From Thermoplasmata archaeon (lineage in GTDB: Archaea > Thermoplasmatota > Thermoplasmata > GCA-020350865): a DNA stretch of 64,000 nucleotides. The DNA lies in contig CP070751.1 of NCBI GenBank assembly GCA_020348445.1, positions 3,905,765-3,969,764 on the forward strand, in the 5' to 3' direction. A model generated the notes under the pieces. It had not been told where the DNA came from. It made no database searches and was given only the letters and a program-made list of their open reading frames with translations. Position numbers and translations under genes: made by a program. Below are positions 27,634 through 35,612 of the stretch, one piece after another (positions within the stretch are counted from its first letter, which is position 1; every line of letters begins with the position of its first letter).

Positions 27634-27782
27634 GTGGAGCCAGCGGGTGTTCGAGATTAAGAACTCGTTAACGTCCAAACATAACTCGAACACGAGCTGG
27701 GTCCACGAATGACACAGCGGGATGTTTGAGCTTAAGAATCCTATGATGTCCAAGTATAACTCGAACATCAAGCTGGGTCCAC
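27634..27782. repeat. Two tandem long hairpins with tRNA-end arms
   Basis: Two units with 75-bp spacing, each an inverted repeat around a 29-nt loop. In unit 1, arms 634-655 and 685-706 (add 27000) pair as GTGGA/TCCAC, CCAGC/GCTGG and GTGTTCGAG/CTCGAACAC, with one mismatch and a 2x2 internal loop. In unit 2, arms 711-730 and 760-779 pair as GACACAGC/GCTGGGTC (one A-G mismatch) and ATGTTTGAG/CTCGAACAT. The loops are related in sequence. The outer arms match the adjacent tRNA-Ala 3' end: GTGGAGCCAGCGGG against GTGGACCCAGCGGG on one side, and GCTGGGTCCAC exactly on the other. Confidence 0.75.
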
Positions 27783-27795
27783 GGATTAATTCTAT

Positions 27796-27807
27796 ATAAA
27801 AAATAAG
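27796..27807 (-). terminator. Oligo-T terminator after tRNA-Ala
   Basis: On the minus strand the tRNA 3' end is followed by CTTATTTTTTAT, a T-run typical of archaeal transcription termination. Confidence 0.45.
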
Positions 27808-27881
27808 TGGACCCAGCGGGATTTGAACCCACGGCCTCTGCCTTGCGAAGGCAGCGATCTTCCAGTCTGATCTATGGGCCC
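27808..27881 (-). tRNA. tRNA-Ala (anticodon CGC)
   Basis: A 74-nt tRNA without encoded CCA. The acceptor GGGCCCA pairs with TGGGTCC and includes the G3-U70 pair that marks alanine tRNAs. The D arm has GATC/GATC. The anticodon stem CTGCC/GGCAG holds the loop TTCGCAA, giving anticodon CGC (codon GCG). The T arm GTGGG/CCCGC encloses TTCAAAT. The discriminator is A. No intron is seen. Degenerate repeats of its own 3' end lie on one side and of its 5' end on the other. Confidence 0.95.
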
Positions 27882-28080
27882 GAATGATATTGATGTTTCA
27901 TCTGAGGGTCCAGAGATAAAGAGGGAAGTAGATTATTATTTATTTTCAATTGACTTGCCTCGAGATCTATGGGCCCGAATTATATTATTTTCCAATTTGA
28001 GGGGGCATAGACAAAGAGGAAAGTAGGTCACATTTTTCTTCCATTCAACTTTCCTTGGGTGTCTATTAGCCCGATTAGTA
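27869..28080 (-). repeat. Tandem degenerate copies of the tRNA-Ala 5' end and leader
   Basis: The segment covering the tRNA 5' end and about 60 nt above it recurs in direct orientation. GATCTATGGGCCCGAAT is at 27869-27885 (in the real gene) and exactly again at 27963-27979, 94 bp on; a weaker third copy (TCTATTAGCCCGATT) starts at 28063. The flanking GAGGG-AGA-AAAGAGG-AAGTAG pattern also recurs in the second unit. The second copy keeps the first 13 nt of the tRNA and then loses all resemblance, so it is a tRNA fragment, not a gene. Confidence 0.75.
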
Positions 28081-28139
28081 GTTTTGGAAAAGTAAGAGGA
28101 ATATTAAAATCTATCTCCTAATCAGCTGCTTATGCCCTT

Positions 28140-28817
28140 TTAGTCAACAACAATTTTCCCGCTTTCCATCTTTATTATCCCATGGGTCATCTCAGCGTTT
28201 TTCAAATCATGGGTTACTATAACAAATGTCTGCCCTTTCTCTTCATTCAAGCGCTTTAAAAGCTTCATTATTTCCATGCTGTTCTCACTGTCAAGATCCC
28301 CTGTAGGCTCGTCAGCCCACACAATTGCAGGCTGGTTCACCAATGCTCTAGCAATAGTAACGCGCTGCCTCTGACCCCCACTCAATTCTGCAGGTCTGTG
28401 ACCCTTCCAATTAGAAAGACCTACCTGGTCCAAGGCTTCAATTGCCTTCTGTCTGGCCTCATTTCTTTTGTATCCGCTGACAAGAAGAGGGATTTCCACG
28501 TTCTCCACTGCATTTAAAACAGGTAAAAGATTGTAAAATTGAAATATAAAACCCATTCTGTTAGCTCTGTGCTTTGCCTTTTCATTATCCGTCATTTCAG
28601 CCAAATTCTTTCCCTTCACCCATACTTCCCCCACCGTTACGTCATCCAGTCCAGAAAGGCAGTTGAGCAATGTGGTTTTTCCACACCCAGAGGGGCCCAT
28701 AATGGTTACCATCTCCCCCTTTTCGACATCTATATCAACCCCTCTGAGGGCATTTACCTTTATCTTTCCAGTTTCGTATGTTTTGTGGATGTTTTTACCG
28801 CTGATTATATAATCCAA
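28140..28817 (-). CDS. ABC transporter ATP-binding protein, LolD/MacB type
   Basis: A 225-residue ATPase. Walker A is GPSGCGKTT, the Q-loop is in [20 protein letters not shown] (typical of the LolD/MacB/FtsE group), the signature is LSGGQRQRV and Walker B is [12 protein letters not shown]. The frame opens at 28853, but a TATA-like ATATTTTTATA (minus strand, 28857-28867) places transcription start below that, and GAGGG lies 7 nt before the TTG at 28817, so the TTG is chosen. No MacB-like permease is next to it; the neighbour upstream is a glycosyltransferase-like membrane protein. Its partner is therefore unknown. Confidence 0.85.
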   Translation of the reverse strand: MDYIISGKNIHKTYETGKIKVNALRGVDIDVEKGEMVTIMGPSGCGKTTLLNCLSGLDDVTVGEVWVKGKNLAEMTDNEKAKHRANRMGFIFQFYNLLPVLNAVENVEIPLLVSGYKRNEARQKAIEALDQVGLSNWKGHRPAELSGGQRQRVTIARALVNQPAIVWADEPTGDLDSENSMEIMKLLKRLNEEKGQTFVIVTHDLKNAEMTHGIIKMESGKIVVD

Positions 28818-28896
28818 ATTACAACCCTCTTTCCTTCTTGATATAAACAACAATGGTATAAAAATATCTTGCTGTCCTTAAAGGTGATTTCAACTT

Positions 28897-30579
28897 TTAC
28901 CCAACCACCCCATAAACCTCTACTCCATTGGCCTCATAAAGCTTGACAAAAGGCCATTTCTCGAACTTTTCCCAGGCCTGGGTTCTCATGGGCTCTGCAT
29001 TTTCCCACTGCAATAAGGCCACGCCATCCTTGATATCGTCATCCAGAATTACATAATCAATGTGTTTTTCCCCGGAGGGCGTAGATATGTTGTCGATCTC
29101 ATCTTTGCATTCCTCATAAGAGGATCCATGTAAAGTATCAATGGCCGCGTCCCAAGTGGCATTCTGCCCGGCAAAACCGAATACCATGGAGCTCATCCTG
29201 TGGTCTGTAGCAACGGTGGCCCCATCCTCTAGGGAGTACTTCGCCCAGGCCACAGCTTGCATATCTTCCTCGCTTGTACCCTCCTGAAAGCCACCCATGA
29301 CCCCCCTCGGTGGATAGGCAGAAAGTGATGTAAGCCCTAAAAGAACAACAACTAAACCCACTGCCAGGGCTTTATTCTGCCTTCTTTCGCCCCAGTACAG
29401 ATATATCATCATGGCCACACCGATGCCTATTGCCAATGCCAATGGTGCCATGAAATACTGCGGATGTCTGTACGTGAATAAAACACGATTTGAGGTGACT
29501 ATTGCCACAAGTAGGGAAATCACCAGGGCAACGATCCATCCGTAGACTGATACTCCGTTTTTATATATCTTCAAGTAACCAGCACCTGCCGAGGTGAAGG
29601 CCAAGATGATAATGAGTGGGCTGAAGAGCAATGCAGTTTCTGGCGTTAAATTTATGTTCGTGCCCGGGACCTTAACCAACGCCATGTAGCCCAGCACGAA
29701 AAAAAGGATGCCCAACAAAATGATGTATAACACGATTTGTTTTCTGGGCTCTGGAAACTTGGATTTGAAACTCCAAGATATACGCCTTCTTAATACAATT
29801 AAAACATATACCAAAAATAAAACCACATAGCCCACAATGAATAGCACCCAGAAAGGTACATCAAAAGCAGAGGATACCACGCCTTCTGCAAATCTTGATG
29901 CTAAAATCATCCAATACAATACAAGAACCGTGAAAAAAAAGACAAGAAAGGCCCAATATAGTCTGAGCTGCTTTTTTTCTTGACAGCCCAGCATTCCTAC
30001 TAAAAAGAAACCCCCAAAGATCATTATAAACAAGAAATATGATGATAAGTGGTGGGTTATGATCAAGGCTATGGTACTCAAAATCAAAAGAGGGATGAAT
30101 TTATTATTCCGAAGAGAGGCTAAAAGAAATAGAAGAGATGAGAGAAGCAGCATATCTCCAAGTGAACCAGGCATTGGGTGGGATGTGGCAAAAACATGGG
30201 GCATTGCAACTGCCAAAAAGCCACTGGCCAGTAAGGCCGCACCATCATTTTTAAACAGCATCCTGGATATTATAAATACAATAAAAACAGAAATAGAAGC
30301 TACAACCGGGATAATTACTATCATGGCAAATAGAAGGTCCAATCCTGTTAGGAAATGGGCAGCACCTGTAAAATAGAACATGCCTGGAAAGTATGGATAG
30401 CCAAATCCCCAGCCATCGTAATCTGTGGAAACATAGCCATCTGATATGAGCTGATTGGTTATACTGTAATATTCACCAGCATCCGAGCCCCATATTGCAT
30501 ACCGTGTTAGAGGGAAAAGCCGCATAAATACAGCAAGGAAAAAGATCACAATCAGGGACAGCAATACCCATTTCTTCAT
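28897..30579 (-). CDS. Polytopic GT-C-like membrane glycosyltransferase
   Basis: A 560-residue membrane protein with about 12 helices. The first extracytoplasmic loop contains RLFPLTRYAIWGSDAGEYY, with acidic residues where GT-C enzymes (ArnT, PMT, STT3) have their catalytic Asp or Glu. HPMPGSLGD and LIITHHLSSYF follow in later loops. The C-terminal soluble domain (about residues 440-560) has a DGATVATDHRMSSMVFG segment common in archaeal membrane glycosyltransferases of this type. The WWDYG motif of oligosaccharyltransferase AglB is absent. It probably transfers a sugar from a lipid carrier at the outer face. The assignment is by pattern only. Confidence 0.6.
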   Translation of the reverse strand: MKKWVLLSLIVIFFLAVFMRLFPLTRYAIWGSDAGEYYSITNQLISDGYVSTDYDGWGFGYPYFPGMFYFTGAAHFLTGLDLLFAMIVIIPVVASISVFIVFIISRMLFKNDGAALLASGFLAVAMPHVFATSHPMPGSLGDMLLLSSLLFLLASLRNNKFIPLLILSTIALIITHHLSSYFLFIMIFGGFFLVGMLGCQEKKQLRLYWAFLVFFFTVLVLYWMILASRFAEGVVSSAFDVPFWVLFIVGYVVLFLVYVLIVLRRRISWSFKSKFPEPRKQIVLYIILLGILFFVLGYMALVKVPGTNINLTPETALLFSPLIIILAFTSAGAGYLKIYKNGVSVYGWIVALVISLLVAIVTSNRVLFTYRHPQYFMAPLALAIGIGVAMMIYLYWGERRQNKALAVGLVVVLLGLTSLSAYPPRGVMGGFQEGTSEEDMQAVAWAKYSLEDGATVATDHRMSSMVFGFAGQNATWDAAIDTLHGSSYEECKDEIDNISTPSGEKHIDYVILDDDIKDGVALLQWENAEPMRTQAWEKFEKWPFVKLYEANGVEVYGVVG

Positions 30580-30860
30580 ATCAATCCATTTCCCCTAATA
30601 CAACCCCTGATTTAATATTTTAGGTATGTCAGAGACAATTACTGGTTTGAGGTATTTCTCCTTTCTTGATAATGGAATATCAATAGATGAGAATATTTTT
30701 TAGGGTGGGAGGAGGGGGTTGGGTGGAGGGAGTAGGTACGTTGGTGAAGAGAATAGAAGGACAAAAGAAGGGTAATCTGGCAGAAATAGCCTCAATTCCC
30801 ACACCGAAACGATATTATATATTAGACAACAATTAGAGAGCCTGTGTGGAGGCACAAAAT
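30580..30860. other. Intergenic region with promoter and G-rich element
   Basis: This 281-bp divergent region holds the G-rich element at 30703-30730 and a TATA-like ATTATATATTA at 30813-30823, which is about 40 nt above the ATG at 30861. No ORF is supported. Confidence 0.5.
30703..30730 (+). repeat. G-rich intergenic element, copy 2
   Basis: Preceded by TTTTTTA, it reads GGGTGGGAGGAGGGGG followed by TTGGGTGGAGGG: five runs of at least three G with short loops, a canonical G-quadruplex pattern. The same T-run plus core occurs at 40796. Confidence 0.7.
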
Positions 30861-33800
30861 ATGAAGATTACAGTTGCTCTGCTCATTGCCATTTCCTTGA
30901 TTACAATATCCTTTAATGTATCTGCTCCGTCTCCTGATAACTCCTCGAATGCAGGATATTCCGACGATGTCCCTGAGTGGGGATACACCGAGGGTGTGTC
31001 ATGGAAACCTGTTGTACCAATAAAAAATGCCATCTTCGTGAATTATGACGGAGAGAGCTACCTTGATGATTTTGCATACCTGGCTTCTGTGCCTGCCGCT
31101 GTTTTCTATTCCAAATCAAAGGACCAGATATTTTCCAGCCCCCTTCTTTACTATCAAAGACCAAAGGATATGCCTGACGAGGAGAAGGTGATGAATGCCG
31201 CCTCTGGAGTGGACTATTTCTTGGAGGATTGGCTTGCTTACAGCGATGGTTCCTTTGACAATCTTCAGTTTATCAACATCCCGCAAGAGGATAGGGAAAC
31301 TCTGAAGGGCAAGTGGGCAGCTAGCGATTACAAGGATATCCAAAGGGATGATCCCATCAAAATCGCAAAAGATATTGCACTTTACAATTGGGAATATTCA
31401 GATGCCGCCGTGGTTGCAGTTATAGATGATTCATACAAAGATATCGATGAGATTACTAGTAATTCTGTAACGGGCTCCGTACCGGGCTCTTTAGATATCA
31501 TAGTCGATGTTATCGAGGGTTCAAAAGAGCCTGATCCCGTCACACCTACTTTCCACTATTTCAATATCGATGATGGATACAAATACATTACCTCGTATAT
31601 GGAATGGTACGGCCCATCTGGCCTTGATGTCATCAATGATCTCACACAAAGGGGCAAGGACCCAGACCTGCAGTTGTACTCAGACAAGTTAGGTGAGGTG
31701 GCTGCATCAGAGAACTGGAACGTATTGTCTGGCGCGTCAGAATATATCGGCAGTTACATCTATCATCACGGGAAGTGGGCCTCAGCAGTAACCTACATGC
31801 CCACCGAGAGCATGGGGCCCTCCTGGGATTCAAATACTGCTATAGCTCATGGGACCAGAGGACCTCTTGACGAGGCTACCTATGAAATCACCAACACCCT
31901 ATATCCCGGGGTTGACCTTGAATTGCCAGATGAATCGCCTTTCTATTGCAGACAGGCTACATTCAAACTCACTTGGGATGACAGCAATGTAAATTTGGGA
32001 TTGATAGTCAGGGGACCTTCAGGTGCGGAGATTGAAAAGAACATAGGGCCAGACAAGCCAAAGGAAATCGAGCTCATGGAACTTGGTGAAGGCGCTTATT
32101 CTATTTCTGTTGTTAGATTGACGGATTCCTCCTCTGATGTTGGTTTTTCTGTGGATTACTCATGGCATCAGAAAAAAGAAAAAATCGAAGGCGATAACCT
32201 GGCAAGCGCTACCCAGGGAGCTGTTTTGGCCTCCATTACCAATTCACCTTTGCTTTTTGCAGAAGGAAAGAATTTACCTTCCACAACCAAGGATGCCCTG
32301 GACACTTTAGGTGTGACAAAGGTATATCTGGTAGACCTAGGTGGCCATAGCAAGGGCAAGGTAAAAGAAGCCCTGAAAAATGCAAGATCCCTTCTTCAGC
32401 CAAAAATCAGCGTGGATGAGTACACCAGATACGAGAAAATCTACAAGAAGATACAGGATATTTCAAAACAGTACGATATAGTCTTTTCCACCATCAATCC
32501 TTGGACATATTGGGACATTGGAGTTGGTCCCAAAGGTGAGGAGAAAGGAGGGCTCTTTGTAGGCCCTGCTGCCTATGCTGCAGCACATCATGGCTGCCCT
32601 GTCTTTATAACTGATGTGCATCCCGAGCTCTCATCTGCAAATGCATGGCACAATCATTTCTGGAAGAACGCCTATTTGGGCAGGCTTCCGCCATCAGTGG
32701 GTTGTATGGTGCTCACAGGCCAGCAGGTCTACAATTTTCTTGGAAAAATGGGATTCGACAGCAACGGCCTGAACAATATGGAATCCATGCTCACTGTGGC
32801 CGGGCAATTCGATATCGGCACGAGCTGGGACAGGGTGTTCGTTGGTGCAGCAATTCCTGGAAGGATCATGGGCACACCTGTGGATACTGCATATTGGGTG
32901 GGAAGAAGCGCCTTATATCAGGCTGCGATATTCGCCAATCCAGCCCTGGATGAGGCTGGAGTTACCATGACCACTGGTTCCTCTTCAATATTTTCCCACG
33001 GAGCCTTGGAGGTAGAGGCGGGTGGAGAAGTAAATGTGGAATATCCTGTGCTGCAGTCCTGGGTTTCCTATGATCATAAATTCAATGAGGAGGGCAGTGA
33101 ATATTGGGGTGTGGATTACACCTGCGCAGACGGAATCACTCCCTTTAGAACACCCTCTGATAATCCAATTGATGCTGATGGTCGATGGCCCGACATCACA
33201 ACATCAGAAGTTGTGCCCTACTATGCAGAGAAGGCGGGCTATTCCTCTGTTTTCAGCACAAATTTCGATATCACCATGGAGAACCTAAATCAGGGTGCCA
33301 TCATGTGGCTCGAAGTGATGCACGGGGGAAATCGTGATTCAGGAGTGGTCGGATTCTGGAATCCAGAGCAAATCGAGCCCAATCCCTGGAGATGTTATGA
33401 GGATGAGGGGAGCACCGCAAATCCAGATACAAAAAACATGGGTCCAACCACAGGTGCTGATTGGATAAAGAATCCTTTTGTGCAGGGACCCCATGATGGG
33501 GTCATAATATGCATATTGACACAGACGACGCAGACCGTGGGTAAGAACGGCTATGATTTTGACGAGGCCCTAGAGAATCTGCATTCCATGGGATTTTCAG
33601 CCGGCTCTTGTCTCATTGCCAATACGTTCCTACATTTATCCATGGTCAGGCACGGCTCCGTTTTCCAGATCATAGACCCATGGCTCACATCCTGGTACTG
33701 CGGCTTTGCAATCCAGACCTTTGTTCGGGATATAGCTCTGGGTTACACTGTAGGCGAGGCGTACGAGAGGGGAATCAAGCATGTGGGTATTCAATATCTC

Positions 33801-34085
33801 ACAGGCCAATGGTGGTGGGACATCTACGAAAATGTGGTATACTACGGAGATCCGGATTTAACAGTCTGGTCACCAAAGTACGCCTGGGAGGAGCCTCCAC
33901 CGCTACCCGCCGGATCAGTAATTGACGGCCACTCACCTTTTGGGGCAAGAGGCCATCCACATGCCATACAGTCCATGTTGCTTTGGGAGATTTTGCTATT
34001 CTCCAGTATATTCATAGCAATTGCTGCTGGATTTGTCTACTTTTGGAAGAAGAGGAAGAAGGCAGACATCACAAAGGGCGCATAA
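30861..34085 (+). CDS. Large membrane-anchored secreted protein, possible gingipain-like peptidase
   Basis: A 1074-residue protein with a signal peptide (residues 1-22) and a C-terminal anchor of about 22 hydrophobic residues followed by KKRKK, so the body is outside the cell. Residues about 455-500 resemble a cell-wall-binding type 2 unit (LLFAEGKNLPSTTKDALDTLGVTKVYLV). The region about 815-1000 has VMHGGNRDSG, SAGSC, a TVGEAYERGIKH segment and YYGDPDLTVWSP; this order of a His loop, Cys, GEA and GDPxL resembles C25 (gingipain) peptidases. The His-Cys spacing (about 94) is longer than usual, so the peptidase call is tentative. TGGAGG lies 8 nt before the ATG; the GTG at 30846 is rejected. 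Confidence 0.5.
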   Translation: MKITVALLIAISLITISFNVSAPSPDNSSNAGYSDDVPEWGYTEGVSWKPVVPIKNAIFVNYDGESYLDDFAYLASVPAAVFYSKSKDQIFSSPLLYYQRPKDMPDEEKVMNAASGVDYFLEDWLAYSDGSFDNLQFINIPQEDRETLKGKWAASDYKDIQRDDPIKIAKDIALYNWEYSDAAVVAVIDDSYKDIDEITSNSVTGSVPGSLDIIVDVIEGSKEPDPVTPTFHYFNIDDGYKYITSYMEWYGPSGLDVINDLTQRGKDPDLQLYSDKLGEVAASENWNVLSGASEYIGSYIYHHGKWASAVTYMPTESMGPSWDSNTAIAHGTRGPLDEATYEITNTLYPGVDLELPDESPFYCRQATFKLTWDDSNVNLGLIVRGPSGAEIEKNIGPDKPKEIELMELGEGAYSISVVRLTDSSSDVGFSVDYSWHQKKEKIEGDNLASATQGAVLASITNSPLLFAEGKNLPSTTKDALDTLGVTKVYLVDLGGHSKGKVKEALKNARSLLQPKISVDEYTRYEKIYKKIQDISKQYDIVFSTINPWTYWDIGVGPKGEEKGGLFVGPAAYAAAHHGCPVFITDVHPELSSANAWHNHFWKNAYLGRLPPSVGCMVLTGQQVYNFLGKMGFDSNGLNNMESMLTVAGQFDIGTSWDRVFVGAAIPGRIMGTPVDTAYWVGRSALYQAAIFANPALDEAGVTMTTGSSSIFSHGALEVEAGGEVNVEYPVLQSWVSYDHKFNEEGSEYWGVDYTCADGITPFRTPSDNPIDADGRWPDITTSEVVPYYAEKAGYSSVFSTNFDITMENLNQGAIMWLEVMHGGNRDSGVVGFWNPEQIEPNPWRCYEDEGSTANPDTKNMGPTTGADWIKNPFVQGPHDGVIICILTQTTQTVGKNGYDFDEALENLHSMGFSAGSCLIANTFLHLSMVRHGSVFQIIDPWLTSWYCGFAIQTFVRDIALGYTVGEAYERGIKHVGIQYLTGQWWWDIYENVVYYGDPDLTVWSPKYAWEEPPPLPAGSVIDGHSPFGARGHPHAIQSMLLWEILLFSSIFIAIAAGFVYFWKKRKKADITKGA

Positions 34086-34146
34086 GAAGTTGAAGTAATA
34101 TATCGTTGATAATCTAAATATACCTGAAAGAGAATCATAATCCTTA

Positions 34147-34164
34147 AAACAATAGTTATTGTTT
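34147..34164. promoter_or_regulatory. 18-bp palindrome upstream of the tethered methyltransferase
   Basis: AAACAATA-GT-TATTGTTT, with perfect 8-bp arms, ends 15 nt above the ATG at 34180. Its position over the expected transcription start suits an operator; a chance AT-rich dyad is possible. Confidence 0.4.
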
Positions 34165-34179
34165 AAACGGGTGGAGAAA

Positions 34180-35016
34180 ATGGGTATTCACCTAAAGATA
34201 ACGGACCTTGTATTGGTTTTTGTCACCTCTTTGATAGTAATTCTTATTAGCATAATAGGATGGAATAGGCGCGGCTTGATTGTGATATTTTTTTCCCTTG
34301 GTTTAGTACTATTTATTATCCTGGTACTTTTATTCGAGGGTTTTCGCAGAAATGAAATGGACAACAAAAGGCTAAACCAAAATTACAGACAAATCGAGGC
34401 TCTACTATCCCTGCTCTCAGTAATTAATCCAAGGCGGCCTCTACCTCCCATGCGAAGATGGGTTATCTCGCCAGATTTCGCCAATATCATCATTTCCATG
34501 GTAATTGATCATAAACCAAAGGTCATATGCGAATGCGGTGGTGGTATCTCCACTGTTTTTACGTGTTATTGCCTTGATGATTTAAAGGATGGGCACGTCT
34601 TTTCCTTGGAGCAGGATGGAAAATACGCCCAAAAAACAAAAAAGAACCTGAAAGCTCATGGACTGGAAAATTACGCCACCGTAATTTATGCACCACTTAC
34701 GAATTTAACACTGAAGGCCAAATCATGGAAATGGTACAATACCTCGTTTAAGAAAGAGTTGGAAAAAATTGACATGCTGGTAATAGATGGCCCCTCTGGA
34801 GACGTTCAAAAGATGGCGAGGTACCCAGCATTACCGGTTCTTTATGATACCTTAAGCGAGAACGCGGTTATAATCGTGGACGACGCAAAAAGAAAAGATG
34901 AAAGAGATATGGTAAAGGCTTGGCTTACCGAGTTCAAAGATCTCGAATATGAGTGGTACGATACCGAGAAGGGATGCGTTATTCTGAGAAGAAGATCACA
35001 TAAGAAAGGTAATTGA
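34180..35016 (+). CDS. Membrane-tethered class I methyltransferase-like protein
   Basis: A 278-residue protein with two N-terminal membrane helices (about residues 6-28 and 34-54) and a cytosolic Methyltransf_24-like domain. VICECGGGISTVFTCYCL corresponds to motif I, FSLEQDGKYAQKTKKNL to motif II, and MLVIDGPSGD and AVIIVDDAKRKDERDMV to the catalytic strand and following loop. Similar domains lie in polysaccharide loci. The frame starts at a TTG (34159), but the ATG at 34180 has GGTGGAG 4-5 nt upstream. Its role may be methylation of a lipid-linked glycan at the membrane. It converges on the DUF2284 gene. Confidence 0.65.
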   Translation: MGIHLKITDLVLVFVTSLIVILISIIGWNRRGLIVIFFSLGLVLFIILVLLFEGFRRNEMDNKRLNQNYRQIEALLSLLSVINPRRPLPPMRRWVISPDFANIIISMVIDHKPKVICECGGGISTVFTCYCLDDLKDGHVFSLEQDGKYAQKTKKNLKAHGLENYATVIYAPLTNLTLKAKSWKWYNTSFKKELEKIDMLVIDGPSGDVQKMARYPALPVLYDTLSENAVIIVDDAKRKDERDMVKAWLTEFKDLEYEWYDTEKGCVILRRRSHKKGN

Positions 35017-35048
35017 TTAATTAGCAAATAATTTCTTTAAAAATCACC

Positions 35049-35585
35049 TCACTCTATAAGAAGGAAAGCATACCTGTTCATGGTATCTTTATAATCTGTG
35101 AGCACCTCAATTGGATATCCAAGTTCCCTTACCGTGCTGAAGACATCGACACAAAATGCTTCAGGTGTGGGTCTGCTTTTTTCAGGATGCCTGCATTCAT
35201 CCAAATTAGCTACACACTCTTTACAGGAAACACAATGGCTCATGAACATAAGAAGGATCTTGTGATAACCTAAAAAGAACACCTGGCGCTCCAGCTCGAG
35301 AAGTTTTGGATTTAGGACCTTGTACCACTTTGTCCTGTCCTCTGGTTTTGCCAATTTCTTCTTAAAATGGAAAACAACTCCATGGGTGTACTCCTTGAAA
35401 AAATCCTCACATTCGGATTTGGAGGGCATGTTTGGGGGGCAGCATACGCGTCTTCCGTAATCATCGCAACCAAATTGGCACTTCATCCTCACCCAATGTG
35501 CAACTTGAATGTTTTTTGGATTTAACCACTTGAAATCCTTGAATCCATGCTCTTTAAACAGTGTTTCCAGTTTCTTCTTGTTCAC
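35049..35585 (-). CDS. DUF2284 cysteine-rich metal-binding protein
   Basis: A 178-residue protein of the DUF2284 family, predicted to bind metal or an iron-sulfur cluster. Cysteines fall in CQFGCDDYGRRVCCPP and HCVSCKECVANLDECRHPEKSRPTPEAFCVDV, the family's two clusters. Its biochemical role is not established. It is the last gene of the leftward biotin carrier, enoyl-CoA hydratase and carboxyltransferase operon, 27 nt after the carboxyltransferase, though this pairing may be accidental. There is no signal peptide or membrane segment. Confidence 0.88.
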   Translation of the reverse strand: MNKKKLETLFKEHGFKDFKWLNPKNIQVAHWVRMKCQFGCDDYGRRVCCPPNMPSKSECEDFFKEYTHGVVFHFKKKLAKPEDRTKWYKVLNPKLLELERQVFFLGYHKILLMFMSHCVSCKECVANLDECRHPEKSRPTPEAFCVDVFSTVRELGYPIEVLTDYKDTMNRYAFLLIE

Positions 35586-35612
35586 AATATGATCCTCGTT
35601 TTTATTTTCATC

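Noticed and set aside
27741..27747. Box C/D guide RNA in the hairpin loop (ATGATGT)
   Set aside because: Only one loop has a C-box-like sequence; no D box CTGA at proper spacing and the related first unit lacks it.
27807..27881. Integrated element using tRNA-Ala as attachment site
   Set aside because: No integrase gene and no foreign gene block lies between the tRNA and any repeat of its 3' end; the repeats are only tens of bases away.
27634..28080. CRISPR array at the tRNA locus
   Set aside because: The repeats are degenerate, few, of unequal length, and match tRNA ends; there are no constant repeats with unique spacers and no cas genes in the window.
28897..30579. Oligosaccharyltransferase AglB
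   Set aside because: The protein is polytopic with a C-terminal soluble part, but the WWDYG motif and the DK/MI motifs of AglB are absent.
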